Assembly: GCA_963931865.1 (NCBI GenBank)
Contig: OZ007508.1
Span: forward strand, 7,478,956 to 7,542,955
Reading direction: 5' to 3'
Source: Axinella damicornis
Lineage: Eukaryota; Porifera; Demospongiae; Axinellida; Axinellidae
DNA length: 64,000 nucleotides
Shown here: positions 31,090 through 43,356 of the stretch, piece after piece
Layout of the letters: each line of letters opens with the position of its first letter
Numbering within the stretch: the first letter of the stretch is position 1
The notes under the pieces: model-generated
The model's input: only the letters and a program-made list of their open reading frames with translations
The model's database searches: none
What the model was told of the DNA's origin: nothing
Program-made: the position numbers and the translations under genes

Positions 31090-31735
31090 GTACAACACAA
31101 CACAACTAGTACAACACAACACAACAAGTTAACAGATTACTTATGGTACACCTAAAAGGAGACACGGACTGAACTGTACAGACATCCTCTGCCAATGTGT
31201 TCCATAACTGAATTGCAGAGGGGAAAAATGAGTTCTTAAAAGATGGTGGTGTGAGCAAAAGGTTGTGACAGTGTGGTTGAATTAGTTGATCTAATGCTGG
31301 TGAGGTATGGAGAAACTCTGGTGACTCAGGAAACAGCGAGTAGCCATTTGAGTTGATGTCTCCTGGATGCTAGTGTGGGAATGTTAGCAAGGTTGAGTAG
31401 ATTGTTAATAACTGCTGTTCCAATCTTTGAGCCAAACGTTTAATCCAAACTTTTGAGCTTCAATGTCCTTCTTGAGGTGGGGATCCCATCCAAACTGAGC
31501 TGGCGTATTGCAGGTGGGGATGCACTGTATACTGATAGAGTTTCAGGATAGATTGTTAGTCAGTATAGCGATAACGGAAGAGCATGCCTCCTGAATCAGA
31601 TGTAATTGTTTTTGGTACATGGGTCGCAAATTGTGCTGTGCATGAAAGATGTGGGATCCTGGGAAGTTGAGGGCATGAGCATCCTCGCAAATATTTGTGG
31701 CAGTACACTGATGATGACTGCAATGACCTAGCAAT
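31090..31735 (-). mobile_element. C-terminal fragment of a non-LTR retrotransposon ORF
   Basis: Read on the minus strand with frame changes, it gives HLQYASSVW, VWDPHLKKDI-like, LLNLANIPTLASRRHQLKWL, and FPSAIQLWNTLAEDV, the usual order of blocks after the RT domain of sponge and cnidarian LINEs. Several stops and shifts make it a relic. Confidence 0.75.
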
Positions 31736-32089
31736 CCTCATCCAATCACACCCCACATCAGTGCTTCATTCAGAAAATTGTTCAAGGCGTGGGGGAGGCA
31801 TGAGTTGTCTTGCTTACATAATATAGTTCTTGGGTACCTTTCAAGGGGGGCAGCAAAGACTCAAGGGGCTACCCCCCATGAAACCCTGCACATGCAAATC
31901 TATCGTGTGTTAATGAGGCTTGTTTTTTGGTTACCTCTGATGATTCTTAGGTTGGCTCCGATTTCACTGCCGAAAAGAATGTAGTGTCCAATGCAGCGAA
32001 GACTCAGTCAGTGATGTTTATTTATGACTTGACATCTTTGGGCAGAAAGTGAACTTGTGTGACCAATCTGACTCAGTTGGTATCAAGAA

Positions 32090-32285
32090 CAAATGAAACC
32101 CAAACTACCATCATAGAAGTTTGGAATGCGCTGTCCAGTTATAGTCTTATCTGCTCAGATTGTTAATTCTCGGTGCTGCACCTTGGAGGACGAACTCCAT
32201 TCCCTTGAGACTGCAGTTAACAAGTTCCTCCGTCACATATGGAACCTCACTCTTTTCAGTCACACTGCCATACATGACTGAAACA
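32090..32285 (+). mobile_element. Small LINE-like fragment
   Basis: The plus-strand reading LETAVNKFLRHIWNLTLFSHTAIHD matches the pattern N-KFxRxIW-LPxxSHTxI seen in retrotransposon reverse-transcriptase C-termini. It is very short and opposite in orientation to the neighbouring fragment. Confidence 0.4.
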
Positions 32286-32465
32286 GTAATTAATGCATTA
32301 GTGGAGTACTAGTGTTGACGGTGTACTATCAATGCACAAACTTTCTAATGTTGGCCAAGTGCACATTTTTTGGTCATAGGCACATCAAGCTGTAGCTGTG
32401 GTACTTTCGATAATGCAAATGCTCATACAGTTTAATGATCAGAGATATGTACTCATGGTCAGGAG

Positions 32466-33678
32466 GTCGCGTCTAATGCATAGGGCCTATGGCCTAATGA
32501 CGTAATACCCAATAGCAATACCTAATACACGATAGACTTAATAGCTGATACCCAATACGCGATAGCCCTAACACCTATGACCTAATGTGCAATACCCAAT
32601 GCACAACAGACGTAATATTACCTGATACCCGATACACAATATTAATATGCCTAATACCTAGGACCTAACGCTGCAATACCCAACACGCAATACCTAATAC
32701 CTGACAATAACCCATTCCGACCATTACAACATTTGACAATAACCCATCCTATAACCCTATAACCGGCTATAGTGCAGTTTATTTTGTATGGTAACATCCC
32801 TATATCCAGCCACATCTGAGGTGTTAGGGCTATTGCGTATTGGGTATCAGCTATTAAGTCTATCGTCTATTGCGTATTGGGTACCGTATATCTTCTAAAA
32901 ATTCGGCATCCCTAATTATTCGGCACCCTACACGCAAATGGGAAAAATTGTCTCTAATTTTCGGCAAGGGAATTCCCAAATATTACGGAATTTAATCTCT
33001 AATTGCAATACGTTTTCGGCAGCTTGCCGTCCTGTCCGAGAGGCTTATACAAGCCAGTCAGGGAGAGAGATCGGTGAGTTCGGTGCTGTTTAAGCCGCAA
33101 GCGGTGAAAGCTTTAAGCTGTCGCCAATGCACACGAGCCCCTGGAAGTCAACCGATCGCTTCGACGTAGCTAGCTACGTGCCATGTTGACCAATTGGTGA
33201 AAGCCCTGCGCTGAAGTACACTCGCAAACCTCCAAGTCTTGCCCTGACCCGGCCTGAGAGTCACAGGTGAACCTAGAACGACACGGGGTGAGTACCGGGC
33301 CCGGGTACAGCCAGCGGCACAGTTCGAGATCGTTTGCTTCGTACACCGACAATTCAGGCCGACGCAGGTGCTAGTGGAAAGTATGGAGTGTCACAGTCTG
33401 TACCAAGAGGAAAGACTACGTACCTCGCCCTGCCGGTATAGCTGCTCTGCTGCTCGATCTTGATCTTGAGACTTGAATCTCGAGTGAAAAAAAACGACCG
33501 ACCGACCGCGGGTAGCACTTCTAATTATTCGGCACTTTTGCATTTTGGTACAAATTTTGCGATTTTACTTCTAATTATTACGGCAAGGCTCATGAATAAT
33601 TATTAAAAACATGCCGAATTTTTAGAAGATATACGGTATTACGTCATTAGGCCATAGGCCCTACGCATTAGACGCGAC
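32466..33678. mobile_element. Foldback element carrying a nested TIR element
   Basis: The left arm GTCGCGTCTAATGCATAGGG...GGCCTAATGACGTAATA pairs with the right arm TTACGTCATTAGGCC...CTACGCATTAGACGCGAC. Between them is a run of degenerate CTAATACCCAATACGCGATAG-like units with inverted versions (CTATTGCGTATTGGGTA) near 32,840-32,880. The 753-bp element (32884-33636) has inserted at a TA in the right half. Confidence 0.75.
32884..33636. mobile_element. 753-bp TA-flanked TIR element, copy 2
   Basis: Nearly identical to copy 1 at 29616-30368: same length, same perfect ends, compensating one-base differences near the left A run and near CGACG(G)ACTAGC. Flanked by TA at 32882 and 33637. Recent transposition is the simplest reading. 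Confidence 0.9.
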
Positions 33679-33868
33679 TTCCAGGGCCACCGCATCAGGG
33701 TCACCGCACCAGTTCCCCATGTGCTTTAAACTTAAAAGGATATTTGAACACAAGAGGTTTAAATTTGCATTATGACTACACTAGTCATCATATCATGTGT
33801 ACACATGCACAAACACACAGAAACACAGATAAAGAGAGTTGAGTTGGCACTACCTGATACTCTCCTCC

Positions 33869-34555
33869 TAGTCTCGTGCCCAGACCACACCCCCCGAGGG
33901 GAGAGACGGTCTGGTGAACGAAGTCGAATTTCTTGGGCTTATTACCGGAATGTGGTAAGGACCAATGAGATCGCGAGATTGTTATTAAATGATTACGTAG
34001 TAATCGCTTTGAATACTCATAAGCTGGAGAAGACAACAGCCAAGAGCCTTTCCTATGCCAGTTTGCCCTTAGCGCTGTCTGTGTAAGGCAACGCTACGTC
34101 GTGGCGACAACTTCTGAAGACCTTTGCGCTCGATTGTGCTAGTTGTGAGCCCTGTGACATCGCTTATGGGATCAAGTTGAGACTGAGCTTTGGAAGCGAG
34201 GTCAACAAAGGGATCAAGTACAACGAAGGGCCCTCTAGGTGCAAGCTAATGCTAGCCCTAGCCCCCTAAGGGGCCGTTCTTCGCATTTGACCCCAGTAAA
34301 GTGCCTGAAAGGACTGCCAAACGAACGGGAAGCAGATTCCATGACGGCGAAGAATGCTTCAAAGATCTTGAATGGGCCATGGGTGAGCGGCAAAAGGTTA
34401 GTACATCTTCTCTCCAGATATGAGTAGCCATGATCGCGCTTGGTTGACACGGGAGCCTTCAGCAGACGCTTTCGCAGGCACTTAACACCACGGGATTATA
34501 CAATGATTACACATTCCGTAGTATGCTTCAAGGGTGTGGTCTGGGCACGAGATTA
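33869..34555. mobile_element. Long TAGTCTCGTGCCCAG foldback element
   Basis: Left end TAGTCTCGTGCCCAGACCAC, right end GTGGTCTGGGCACGAGATTA, with roughly 650 bases between. No transposase-like frame. Ends are related to the TAGCCTCG family. Confidence 0.75.
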
Positions 34556-35199
34556 CCCCGCGCGCGCATGCGCGAAGCGGGGTTAAGCAATCGGTTTTGT
34601 CCGTCAGTCAGTCGTCTGTCGTCTGTCTGTCAGGCGAAAAAAATTGAAATCTCGCCACATAGACCCTCATAAACCATCGAAATGGAGTCAAACAATAGCA
34701 AATAGCAAAAAACTGCTCTATATGTACCTGACTGAAGTCAAGGCGCTCCGTTTCGCTGTATTTCGGCTAATTCCTACTTTTCTTAACTATTCATAACATT
34801 AGCTCCACCTCTTCGTGACCTCAGAGTCCCATCAAGAACAGGACACGCAGTGCATTTGGTAACTTCATGCTTCGAGATGACCGCTAGGAAACAGTGTTTT
34901 CTCACGATCTATGTACTTCACAGACATCCTGGCTATTGTTTCGGCTGTTTTTTCCAGCTATTTCCTATCATTCGTAACATTTGGCCCCACCTCTCCAGCT
35001 TCACAATAATAATTATGTTGTATATACGGTAAGCGGTCACTCCCACACCTTGGATATGGCCATACACAAACACAGTATACGCGATAGCCGCCCTGTTCGA
35101 TGCGCATCAGCAGAGATGTCACGTCGATTGAAGCTGCACTGCATGCATCCTGACGTTCAGCGCGGGGTATGTGTTCTATGAACACCTCTAGTTGTGAAT
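34556..35199. other. 5' flank of the Pmp-repeat gene
   Basis: Contains CCCCGCGCGCGCATGCGCGAAGCGGGG near 34,558 (partly self-complementary), (GTCT)n-like repeats, and two related CATAAC/CGTAACATT(A/T)G(C/G)CCCACCTCT segments. No clear TATA box was seen. Confidence 0.4.
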
Positions 35200-36511
35200 A
35201 TGCACTTCGCAGCACTGGTGAGTGCAGTGTTTGTTGGGACCTTCTTGTTCGTTTCCATTTCGGCCGAGACCTACTATGTCACACCAGATCCAAGCACTTC
35301 CTGCTCAAGGGACCCATGTATGACCCTCTCCCAATATGCAGCCCGTCCAAGCAACTTTTTCGCAACCAACACTACCCTTTTACTGTTACCCGGGAACCAC
35401 ACCCTCAGTTCAACACTGAGGGTCACTGGCATTTTACACATGGAAATGTCTGCCCTCACTACCTTTCACACACAAGTGCTTTGTGAGAACTCGGTGAGTC
35501 TTGAGTGGACAACTGTCGGACAACTCTACGTCAGTGGACTAAAATTTATTGGTTGTACACTGAAGACATTGACGTCCGTAGAGGACTTTAGGCTTGAGAA
35601 CTGCACTCTTCGACAAGGTCAGTATCGCTATGAACCACTCGTAGCAGTCCAAGGAATTACGGACGTACAGATTGTAGCAAGCACTTTCACAGGATTGTCA
35701 CAAAGATCTCGAGCAATCACTGTTTATAATTCTCATTTAAATGTCATCAGGGCTTCTTTCTCTGGGCATCATGTGTACTACAATAGCATTGTGTATGCAT
35801 TTAATACGACTATTGAGATTGAAAGTAGCACTTTCACGGACAATACTGTGGAAGGTGGTTATCTTATAGATGCTGATCATAGTATTGTCACAATCTGCAA
35901 CAGTACTTTCAGTCTCAATGTAGAACACTGTTGCAGCAGTAGTGCAGTGCTAATGGCTGAGGACAGTACTCTCATCTTTGAGCACAGTAGCATTGGCAAC
36001 AACAGAGGCAACTGGATGCGAGGTATTTCTACTGCAAACAGCAACATCACCATAAATGGCAGCACATTCACGGACAATAACATACAACACGGTGTGGTGG
36101 CTCGAAACAGTGACATCTTGATTGAAAGTTGCACCTTTAAAGGAAACGTTGTTGAAAATAATGGTGGTGTTCTTAACACTGTGGGAAAGCACATCATCAT
36201 TACCAACAGCAGCTTTAGCGACAATGCAGCAGGACAATCTGGAGGTGTTGTTTGTGCAAATGACAATAGCATCACTATTACAAGCAGTACATTCGCAAAC
36301 AACACAGCAGGTAGGGATGGTGGTGTTCTATTTGCTTACAGGATCAATTTGACTATCACAGATGGTACGTTGTTTAACAACACAGCAGATGAACGTGGTG
36401 GTGCTGTGAAATGCAATGAGTGCAACGTGATATTCACCCATGTTTTGTTCCAAAGTAACAAAGCTGAAAGAGATGGTGGTGCTGTAGCTGCATCGAGATC
36501 AGTATTGACCA

Positions 36512-38080
36512 TTGTGTATTCAATGATAACACAGCACTTGATAATGGAGGTGCTATAGACACATCTGAAGGTATTGCAACCACCATAACCAACTCCAATT
36601 TCAGCCACAATGTCGCAAGAAGAAACAATGGTGGTGCTATGTATCTTTTCGACCAAAACGTTGTTATCGTAAATGCAACATTTACCAACAATCAGGCTGC
36701 TGAAAATGGTGGTGCTGTCCGGTGTAATAACTGCAACCTGACTATCATTCATGATGTGTTTCTAACTAACACAGCTGAAAGAGATGGTGGTGCTTTGAAA
36801 TGCAATGAGTGCAATTTGACCATCACGAATGGTACATTTTGTCACAACAGTGCAGATGAGCGTGGTGGTGCAGTCTTGTGTGATAACTGCAATATGACTA
36901 TCATTCACGAAGTATTCCAGAGCAACAGAGCTGAAAGAAATGGTGGTGCTCTGAGTGCATGGAAGAGTTCTATCAGTGTCGATCATGGTGTATTCAACAA
37001 CAACACAGCACTTGATAATGGAGGTGCTATAGATACATCTGAAAACATTGTGACCACCATAACCAACTCCAACTTCAGCCACAACACAGCAAGCAGAAAA
37101 AACGGTGGTGCTGTGTATCTGAGTGACAAAGACATTGTAATCGTAGACACTACATTTATAAATAACCAGGCTGGTGAAAAAGGTGGTGCTGTCCAGTGTA
37201 ATAACTGCAATCTGACTGTCGATCATGTTGTATTCAACAATAACACAGCTGCAAGGCATGGTGGTGCTGTGCGCATATGGAACAGTTATCTCAGTATCGA
37301 TCATGGTGTATTCAACAACAACACAGCCCTTCGGGATGGAGGTGCTGTAGACACATCTGAAAGCATTTTGACCACCATAACCAATTCCAACTTCAGTCAC
37401 AACACAGCAAGCGGAAGAGATGGTGGAGTTGCATATCTTCACAAAAAAAACGTCGTAATCGTCAATGCAACATTTACCAGAAACGTAGCTGGTAGAAGTG
37501 GTGGTGCTGTCCTGTGTGATCAATGCAATCTGACTATCATTCATGACATATTCCAAACTAACAGTGCGGCAAGAGATGGTGGTGCTGTGTGCACATGGGA
37601 GAGTTCTATCAATATCAATTATGGTGTATTCAACAACAACACAGCACTTGAGGATGGAGGTGCTATAGAAACATCTGAAGGTATTGCGACCACCATAACC
37701 AACTCCAACTTCAGCCACAACACAGCAGTAAGGAGTGGTGGTGCTGTGAATTTTTATGACCAAAATGTTATAATTGTAAATGCAACATTCACCAACAACC
37801 ATGCTGGTGAATATGGTGGTGCTGTCTTGTGTAATTACTGCAATCTGGCTATCATTCGTGACATATTCCAAAGTAACCGAGCAGATAGAGATGGTGGTGC
37901 TATGTGTACATGGAATAATTATGATTTTATCAGCATTGATTATTGTGTATTCAACAGCAACATAGCATTTGATGATGGAGGTGCTGTATCGACAAGTGGC
38001 AGCGCTGTGATCACTATATCCAACAGCATTCTTAGCCACAACACGGCAGTCGATAATGGTGGAGCAGTGGCAGCTCACGA
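36512..38080 (+). repeat. 318-bp higher-order repeat within the Pmp region
   Basis: The block containing (H/Y)GVFNNNTAL..GGA, TTITNSNFSHNTA, VVIVNATFxxN and CNLTIIHDxFQ recurs with a spacing of about 318 bases (starts near 36,985, 37,303, 37,621 and 37,944). Nucleotide similarity is high, pointing to recent unequal amplification inside the gene. Confidence 0.75.
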
Positions 38081-40009
38081 AGTTGGTGAAGTTCTTTCTT
38101 CAATTACAAACTCTTCATTCACTAATAATGCAGCAGGTGGAGGTGGTGGTGCTGTCCAGGTTTGGATGTGTACTATCACAATATTGTTTACAACTATCAG
38201 TGGTAACACTGCTGGGTATTGTGGTGGAGTATTGGCTGGCATCACCAACATATCTCTAGGCCACTCTCACCTCAGTAACAACACAGCTGGCTACGACGGT
38301 GCTGGATTATGTACATGGGAATGTACCCTTGATGTTCACAACACAACATTTGCAAATAATGCTGCATCAAGGCGAGGAGGAGCCATGAGAGCTGGAGACA
38401 GTTTTGTCACCAATTATTACATGAACAACTCAGCAGGACGCAGTGGCGGAGCTATACATGCATCTAATTGTACAGCCATAGTTAATAGCAGTTCCTTTGA
38501 CCACAACCATGCCCATTCCTCAGGAGGATCTTTAAGCATAGGGTATGGTACTGCTAAAATCAGCAACAGTACGTTCCACGACAATACTGCAGCAAAAGAT
38601 GGAGGAGTGGTTATCACTTGGGATAGCACAACTGTTATTTGTGATAGTGAATTCAGCAGTAATACTGCAAATGTAGATGGAGGAGTTCTTTCTCTCTCAC
38701 ATAGCGCTCTGAGTATAGAGAGTTGTGTCTTCACAGACAATGCAGCACTTGACCGGAATGGAGGTGTGGTTGATGCTTCTGAAAGCTCAATAATTGTATT
38801 CACTGATTGTAATTTGACCAGTAATTCTGCACACCGAAATGGAGGTGTGCTTGATGCTTCTAACAGCACAATCGTCCTCACCAATTGCACTTTAACTAGT
38901 AATTCTGCACACCGAAGCGGTGGTGTTCTAGAGGCTTCAGACTGCATCCTCGTCACTGATAACAGCACTTTCAACAACAACTCGGCCTTAACTGGGATGG
39001 TGGTGTTATAGATGTTTTGTACACCATTGTCACGGTACAGCATTGCACCTTTACTAACAATGTGGCACAGAGGGATGGTGGGGTCATGGATACCTTGGAC
39101 AGCACAATCACCATTGGCAGCAGTATGCTCAATAGCAACATTGCATCTCATAATGGTGGTGTTTCGGACAGTCGCTCAAGTGCAGTTACCATTGTCAACA
39201 GTAGTTTTATTAACAACAGGGCATACTGCAGTGGTGTATTCTCAGGTTATGAATCCAGCCAGTTGATGATACACAGCAGTAGCCTCCTCGACAACATTGC
39301 TGATAACCAAGGTGGTGCAATTGGCTCATACCATGGTAACATCTCAATCCTAACTTGCTCTCTTGACAACAATACAGCATTCCAGGGTGGTGGTGTATAT
39401 GCTGAGTACAGCAACGTCACGCGGTTCATGACACAAACTCTAGTCGTAACAAAGGACAGTATGGCGGATTAATGGCCCTATCTAAGAGTAATGCAATGCT
39501 CTGTGCTACAAATGTAACCAACAACACTGCAGGCAAGGATGGAGGAGCTATTCACGGTGATGAAAGCACTATCAACTTCACTGACATGATGTTCGCTCAC
39601 AACATTGCACTTGATGGAGCTGGAGTAATCCATATTACCTCTGGCTCTCTGAATAGCGAAGGCTTTCTCAAAATCATGCACAACAGAGGAAGCAACAGTG
39701 CAGTGAACTTGGAGATAAGCAGAGCCATGTTTTCCGGAATCATCAGGTTTGAAAACAATTACAGATCAGTGCTGGTCGTAAGAAGTAACGTGACGTTTTC
39801 TGGTGACTCTATCTTCTCAAACAACAGCAAGTCACTGCCAAGCAGTAATTCAGAAGGAGGGGCACTCACCATACTTTACAGCACAGTGAATTTTTCTGCT
39901 ATAACTGAAATGAGGTATAATCGAGCGGTAAAAGGTGGTGCCATTGCAATGGTTTACAGCACTGTGTACATGCATGGTGACACAACCTTTGAATGTAATA
40001 CGGCATTGA

Positions 40010-40891
40010 CAGTGGCGGATCCAGGGGGGGGGGGCCAGGGGGGCCGGTGCCCCCCCCCTGGCTAGAGAAAAAAATTTTTTTATATAGCTAGCTGCCGCTA
40101 CGTTGCAACTCCTGGCCTGGCGCCATGGCCTCCTCAGCTCGCAATATCGTGCGTTGCCTGAAACCGAACGGCTTGGGAACGAGATCACGATCTAGTATAC
40201 CCCTCCGTGTACGTACGTATTACATAGCCTCGTTCCCAGTCCCACGCCCAGCTTTCCGTCGCTGCTTAGTATAGTACGGTAAAGCGGGGAGGGCCTGGTA
40301 CATCTTCTCACGTGAGTGACGTCAAGGGTAGAAAGGGGTAGAAAGACCGGAAGGAGGCGTGGGCGTACGTGGGTCTCAGAACAGCAAGAAGAGCGAAGGT
40401 ACGAGGTAAAATACCACACGTATCTAGCTAGCGGGGGGCGACTGTCATACTCACCGAGCGTTGAACGTGTAGATGGTTGAATAACACGCGAAACGTAGCG
40501 TCTTCGTTCTGAAAATTTTGCCATTTTTCGATTACGTCATGCTCACGTGAGAAGATGTACCAGGCCCTCCACGCTTTACCGTACTAAGCAGCGACGGAAA
40601 GCTGGGCGTGGGACTGGGAACGAGGCTACGTATTACATTCGTGAGCGAAATAAGCAAGGAAGAAGCTCATGGCGGCCCTGGGACCTGCAATCCTCGTACA
40701 TCTGGAACTTGCAGTGCAAAGCGCGAAGGTGCCACGAGAGCCCATCCTGAGAAGTGAAAAATGAAGGCGAAAAAATTTTGCCGCGCTTCGCGCGGACTGC
40801 ACTGATCGGCGCTACGCGCCTCTATGCACTGCCTCCGGCAGCCTTTCATATACGGTGCCCCCCCCTTTCAGAAATCCTGTATCCGCCCCTG
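40010..40891. mobile_element. 882-bp hAT-like TIR element inserted in the Pmp gene
   Basis: Ends CAGTGGCGGATCCAGG and CCTGTATCCGCCCCTG are inverted repeats of the CAGGGGCGGATxCAG kind known from hAT MITEs. Internal sequence (GCTGCCGCTACGTTGCAA, CGCTACGCGCCTCTATGCACTGCC) recurs at 53.2-53.65 kb. A TAGCCTCG foldback is nested at 40225-40628. Target duplication is at best imperfect (CGGCATTG / CGGCAACC). Confidence 0.85.
40225..40628. mobile_element. Nested TAGCCTCGTTCCCAG foldback
   Basis: Long inverted ends (TAGCCTCGTTCCCAGTCCCA / TGGGACTGGGAACGAGGCTA style, extending through GCTTTCCGTCGCTG and GGGCCTGGTACATCTTCTCACG). It is flanked by an exact 9-bp direct repeat CGTATTACA, so the insertion is clear. 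Confidence 0.88.
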
Positions 40892-43356
40892 CGGCAACCT
40901 CTTCGGGTGGTGCTATCTATGCTTGTCAGACAGCATTCAATGTGGTGGGAAATGTCAGCATCACTGGCAACGTTGCTTATGAGATGGGAGGTGGCATGTA
41001 CGCCAACAACACAAAAACTAACTTGCTGGCAAGGGGTAGCTTACTTCAATACCAGGCAAATTCAGCCAACAGAGGAGGAGGAGTTTGCTTCGCAGAGTAC
41101 TCCAAACTTTACATTGTTAAACCTCAGGCTGAGTACCTACAGGAAGGCATGCCTGAGGGAGGACCGAGGGTGATGTTCACTGGCAACTCTGCTGACAATG
41201 GAGGAGCTATGTACATCTCTGATGACACCAACACTGACACTTGTTCAAGCAAGTCATTTGTTGCATCGTCCACAACCAATGAATGTTTCTTACAAACATT
41301 AGCAAAGTACTCTACCATCTCACCCAATTTGAACACGGTGAACATTCAATTCTTCAACAACTCAGCTAGAATATCTGGATCAGATTTGTATGGAGGTCTG
41401 CTAGATAGATGCACAGTGAACCCTCTGGCAGAGGTGTTCCTGAAGGCTCCAAATGTCGTGTTCATGGATGGAGTGTCTTACATTCAGTACATAACAAACA
41501 TCAGCCTCAATTCAATCACCTCTGATCCTGTTCGCTTGTGCTTTTGCAGAGATGGACAACCGGACTGCAGCTACCAACCTGGTATAATGTACATCACTTC
41601 GGACAGTGTTGATCAACTATCAGCAGTTGCAGTTGACCAGATGAATAGGACTATTCCATCGATAGTCCACAGTTCTCTCACCCCACAGACACCATACGAG
41701 GGATTCCCCCAGAATGTGTCAGAAAGCTGTACTGATCTTGGCCTCTCAACCCTGCAATGTTCTACGCGAATTCTTCTATACCCAGATGGTCCATGCAACC
41801 AAGCAGGGATATCGCAACGATTCATAGATGTTGTGTCCCTTTTCTGTAGCTGTCCAATTGGCTTTCAACCATCAACATCAGAAACTGGTTGTGTGTGTAT
41901 ATGTGACTCCGACCTTCACCCCTATATTACCAGGTGTTCATTTGAACTTGCATCTGTGCTGAGAGAAGGGAACTTTTGGGTTGCTTTCACTAACAGCACC
42001 TCCCCAGTTGGATTCCAAGTTCATCCCTATTGTCCTTATGATTACTGTCTTCCACACTCAACTCCAGTATACATTAATTTCAATATCCCAAAAGGTGCTG
42101 ACGTGCAATGCGCTCACAATCGTTCTGGCACAATGTGTGGGACTTGTGCAAGTGGTCTCAGTGTTACATTTGGTAGCTCACACTGCAAATCATGCTCAAA
42201 CCAATGGCTTGCACTACTACTTCTCTTTGCTCTTTGTGGAATACCTCTTGTAGCCTTCCTATTGATTTGCAATATGACAATAGCTGTTGGAACCATCAAT
42301 GGTCTTGCACTTTACGCTGACATTGTTAATGCTTACAGCACTATCTTCTACCCATCTGAAAAGCCAGCTATTCTGAGTACATTTATTGCATGGTTAAGTC
42401 TAGATTTTGGGATCGAAACCTGCTTCTACAATGGCATGGATGCCTACGCTAAAGCTTGGCTTCAGTTTGTGTTTCCAATCTACATAACTGCCCTTGCTGC
42501 AGTGTTGTCCGTGGTGAGCCACCAGTCCAAAACACTGACTAAACTGCTGTCAAACAGATTGGTACCACTCATGGCTACTGTGGTGTTTCTGTCCTGGTCC
42601 AAGCTCTTTCGCATAATTTTGACAGCATTGTCATTCACAAGACTCGATTATCCAGATGGCTCCCAGCAAATAGTGTGGCTCGTGGATCCAAGTATTGTCT
42701 ACCTTGAGGGAAAGCACATCCCTCTCTTTGTCGCTGGTGTTGTGATTGGTGTAGTGGGTGCTATGTACGCTCTTCTACTCTTCTTTGGTCAGTGGATATT
42801 GCGCTGTCCTCAGTGGAAATTGCTGAAATTCGTCCAACACTGTAAGGTGAAGGAGTTCTTGAACGCACATTATGCTCCTTTCAATCAAAAGCACTCCTTC
42901 TTTTTTGGCTTGCTGGTTATGGTTCGTCTTGTGCTGTATCTTGTCTCAGCGTTGAACGCTCATGGAGATCCCAACGTGAACCTTGTTTCAATCATGACAG
43001 TGCTTGTATTTCTTCTTTCACTGAAGTTGGTAATGACCGGAAAGATCTATACCAAATGGCTGGTAGGGACGATTGAAACCAGCTTTATCTGCAACATAGT
43101 GGTATTCACAAGCATAACCTTCTATGTACGAGAGACAAATGGAAACCAGAGTGTGGTTTCATACATTTCAACCGGTGTTGCAGTGACCACGTTCATTGGC
43201 ATCATAGTCTACCACATCTACACATTCATTTGTAAGACGTTGGCCAAGCGGTTTCAGGGGATGAAGTATCTGGATTCTACCAAGCAACATTCAGGAAACG
43301 ATACAGATCAACACAATATTGAATTGCAGGAACCTACTGAGGTTGACTCACTGTGA

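Larger units (their letters stand above)
35200..43356 (+). pseudogene. Pmp-repeat ectodomain plus C-terminal multi-TM protein, interrupted
   Basis: A large surface protein. The ATG at 35200 starts a signal peptide (MHFAALVSAVFVGTFLFVS), then a Cys-containing segment (YYVTPDPSTSC). Many parallel-beta-helix-type repeats follow, with FxxNxA and GGA(I/V) tetrapeptides as in chlamydial Pmp proteins. The part after 40,892 has more repeats, a Cys-rich stretch (CGTCASGLSV, CKSCSNQW) and about seven or eight hydrophobic helices, ending QEPTEVDSL. Repeats of this type joined to such a membrane module form a large family that I associate with sponges and cnidarians. Reading needs frame changes at about 36,490-36,510, 38,995 and 39,420-39,432, all in the same sense, and an 882-bp TIR element splits it at 40,010. 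It is a pseudogene unless the shifts are assembly errors and the element is spliced out. Confidence 0.8.

Noticed and set aside
36762..38078. 438-codon minus-strand frame opposite the Pmp repeats
   Set aside because: Antisense shadow of a repetitive coding region; the plus-strand frame has the recognised motifs.
35200..43356. Horizontal transfer of a chlamydial Pmp gene
   Set aside because: The repeat motif resembles Pmp proteins, but the eukaryote-type signal peptide, C-terminal helical membrane module and animal-genome context point to a resident animal family rather than a recent bacterial import.
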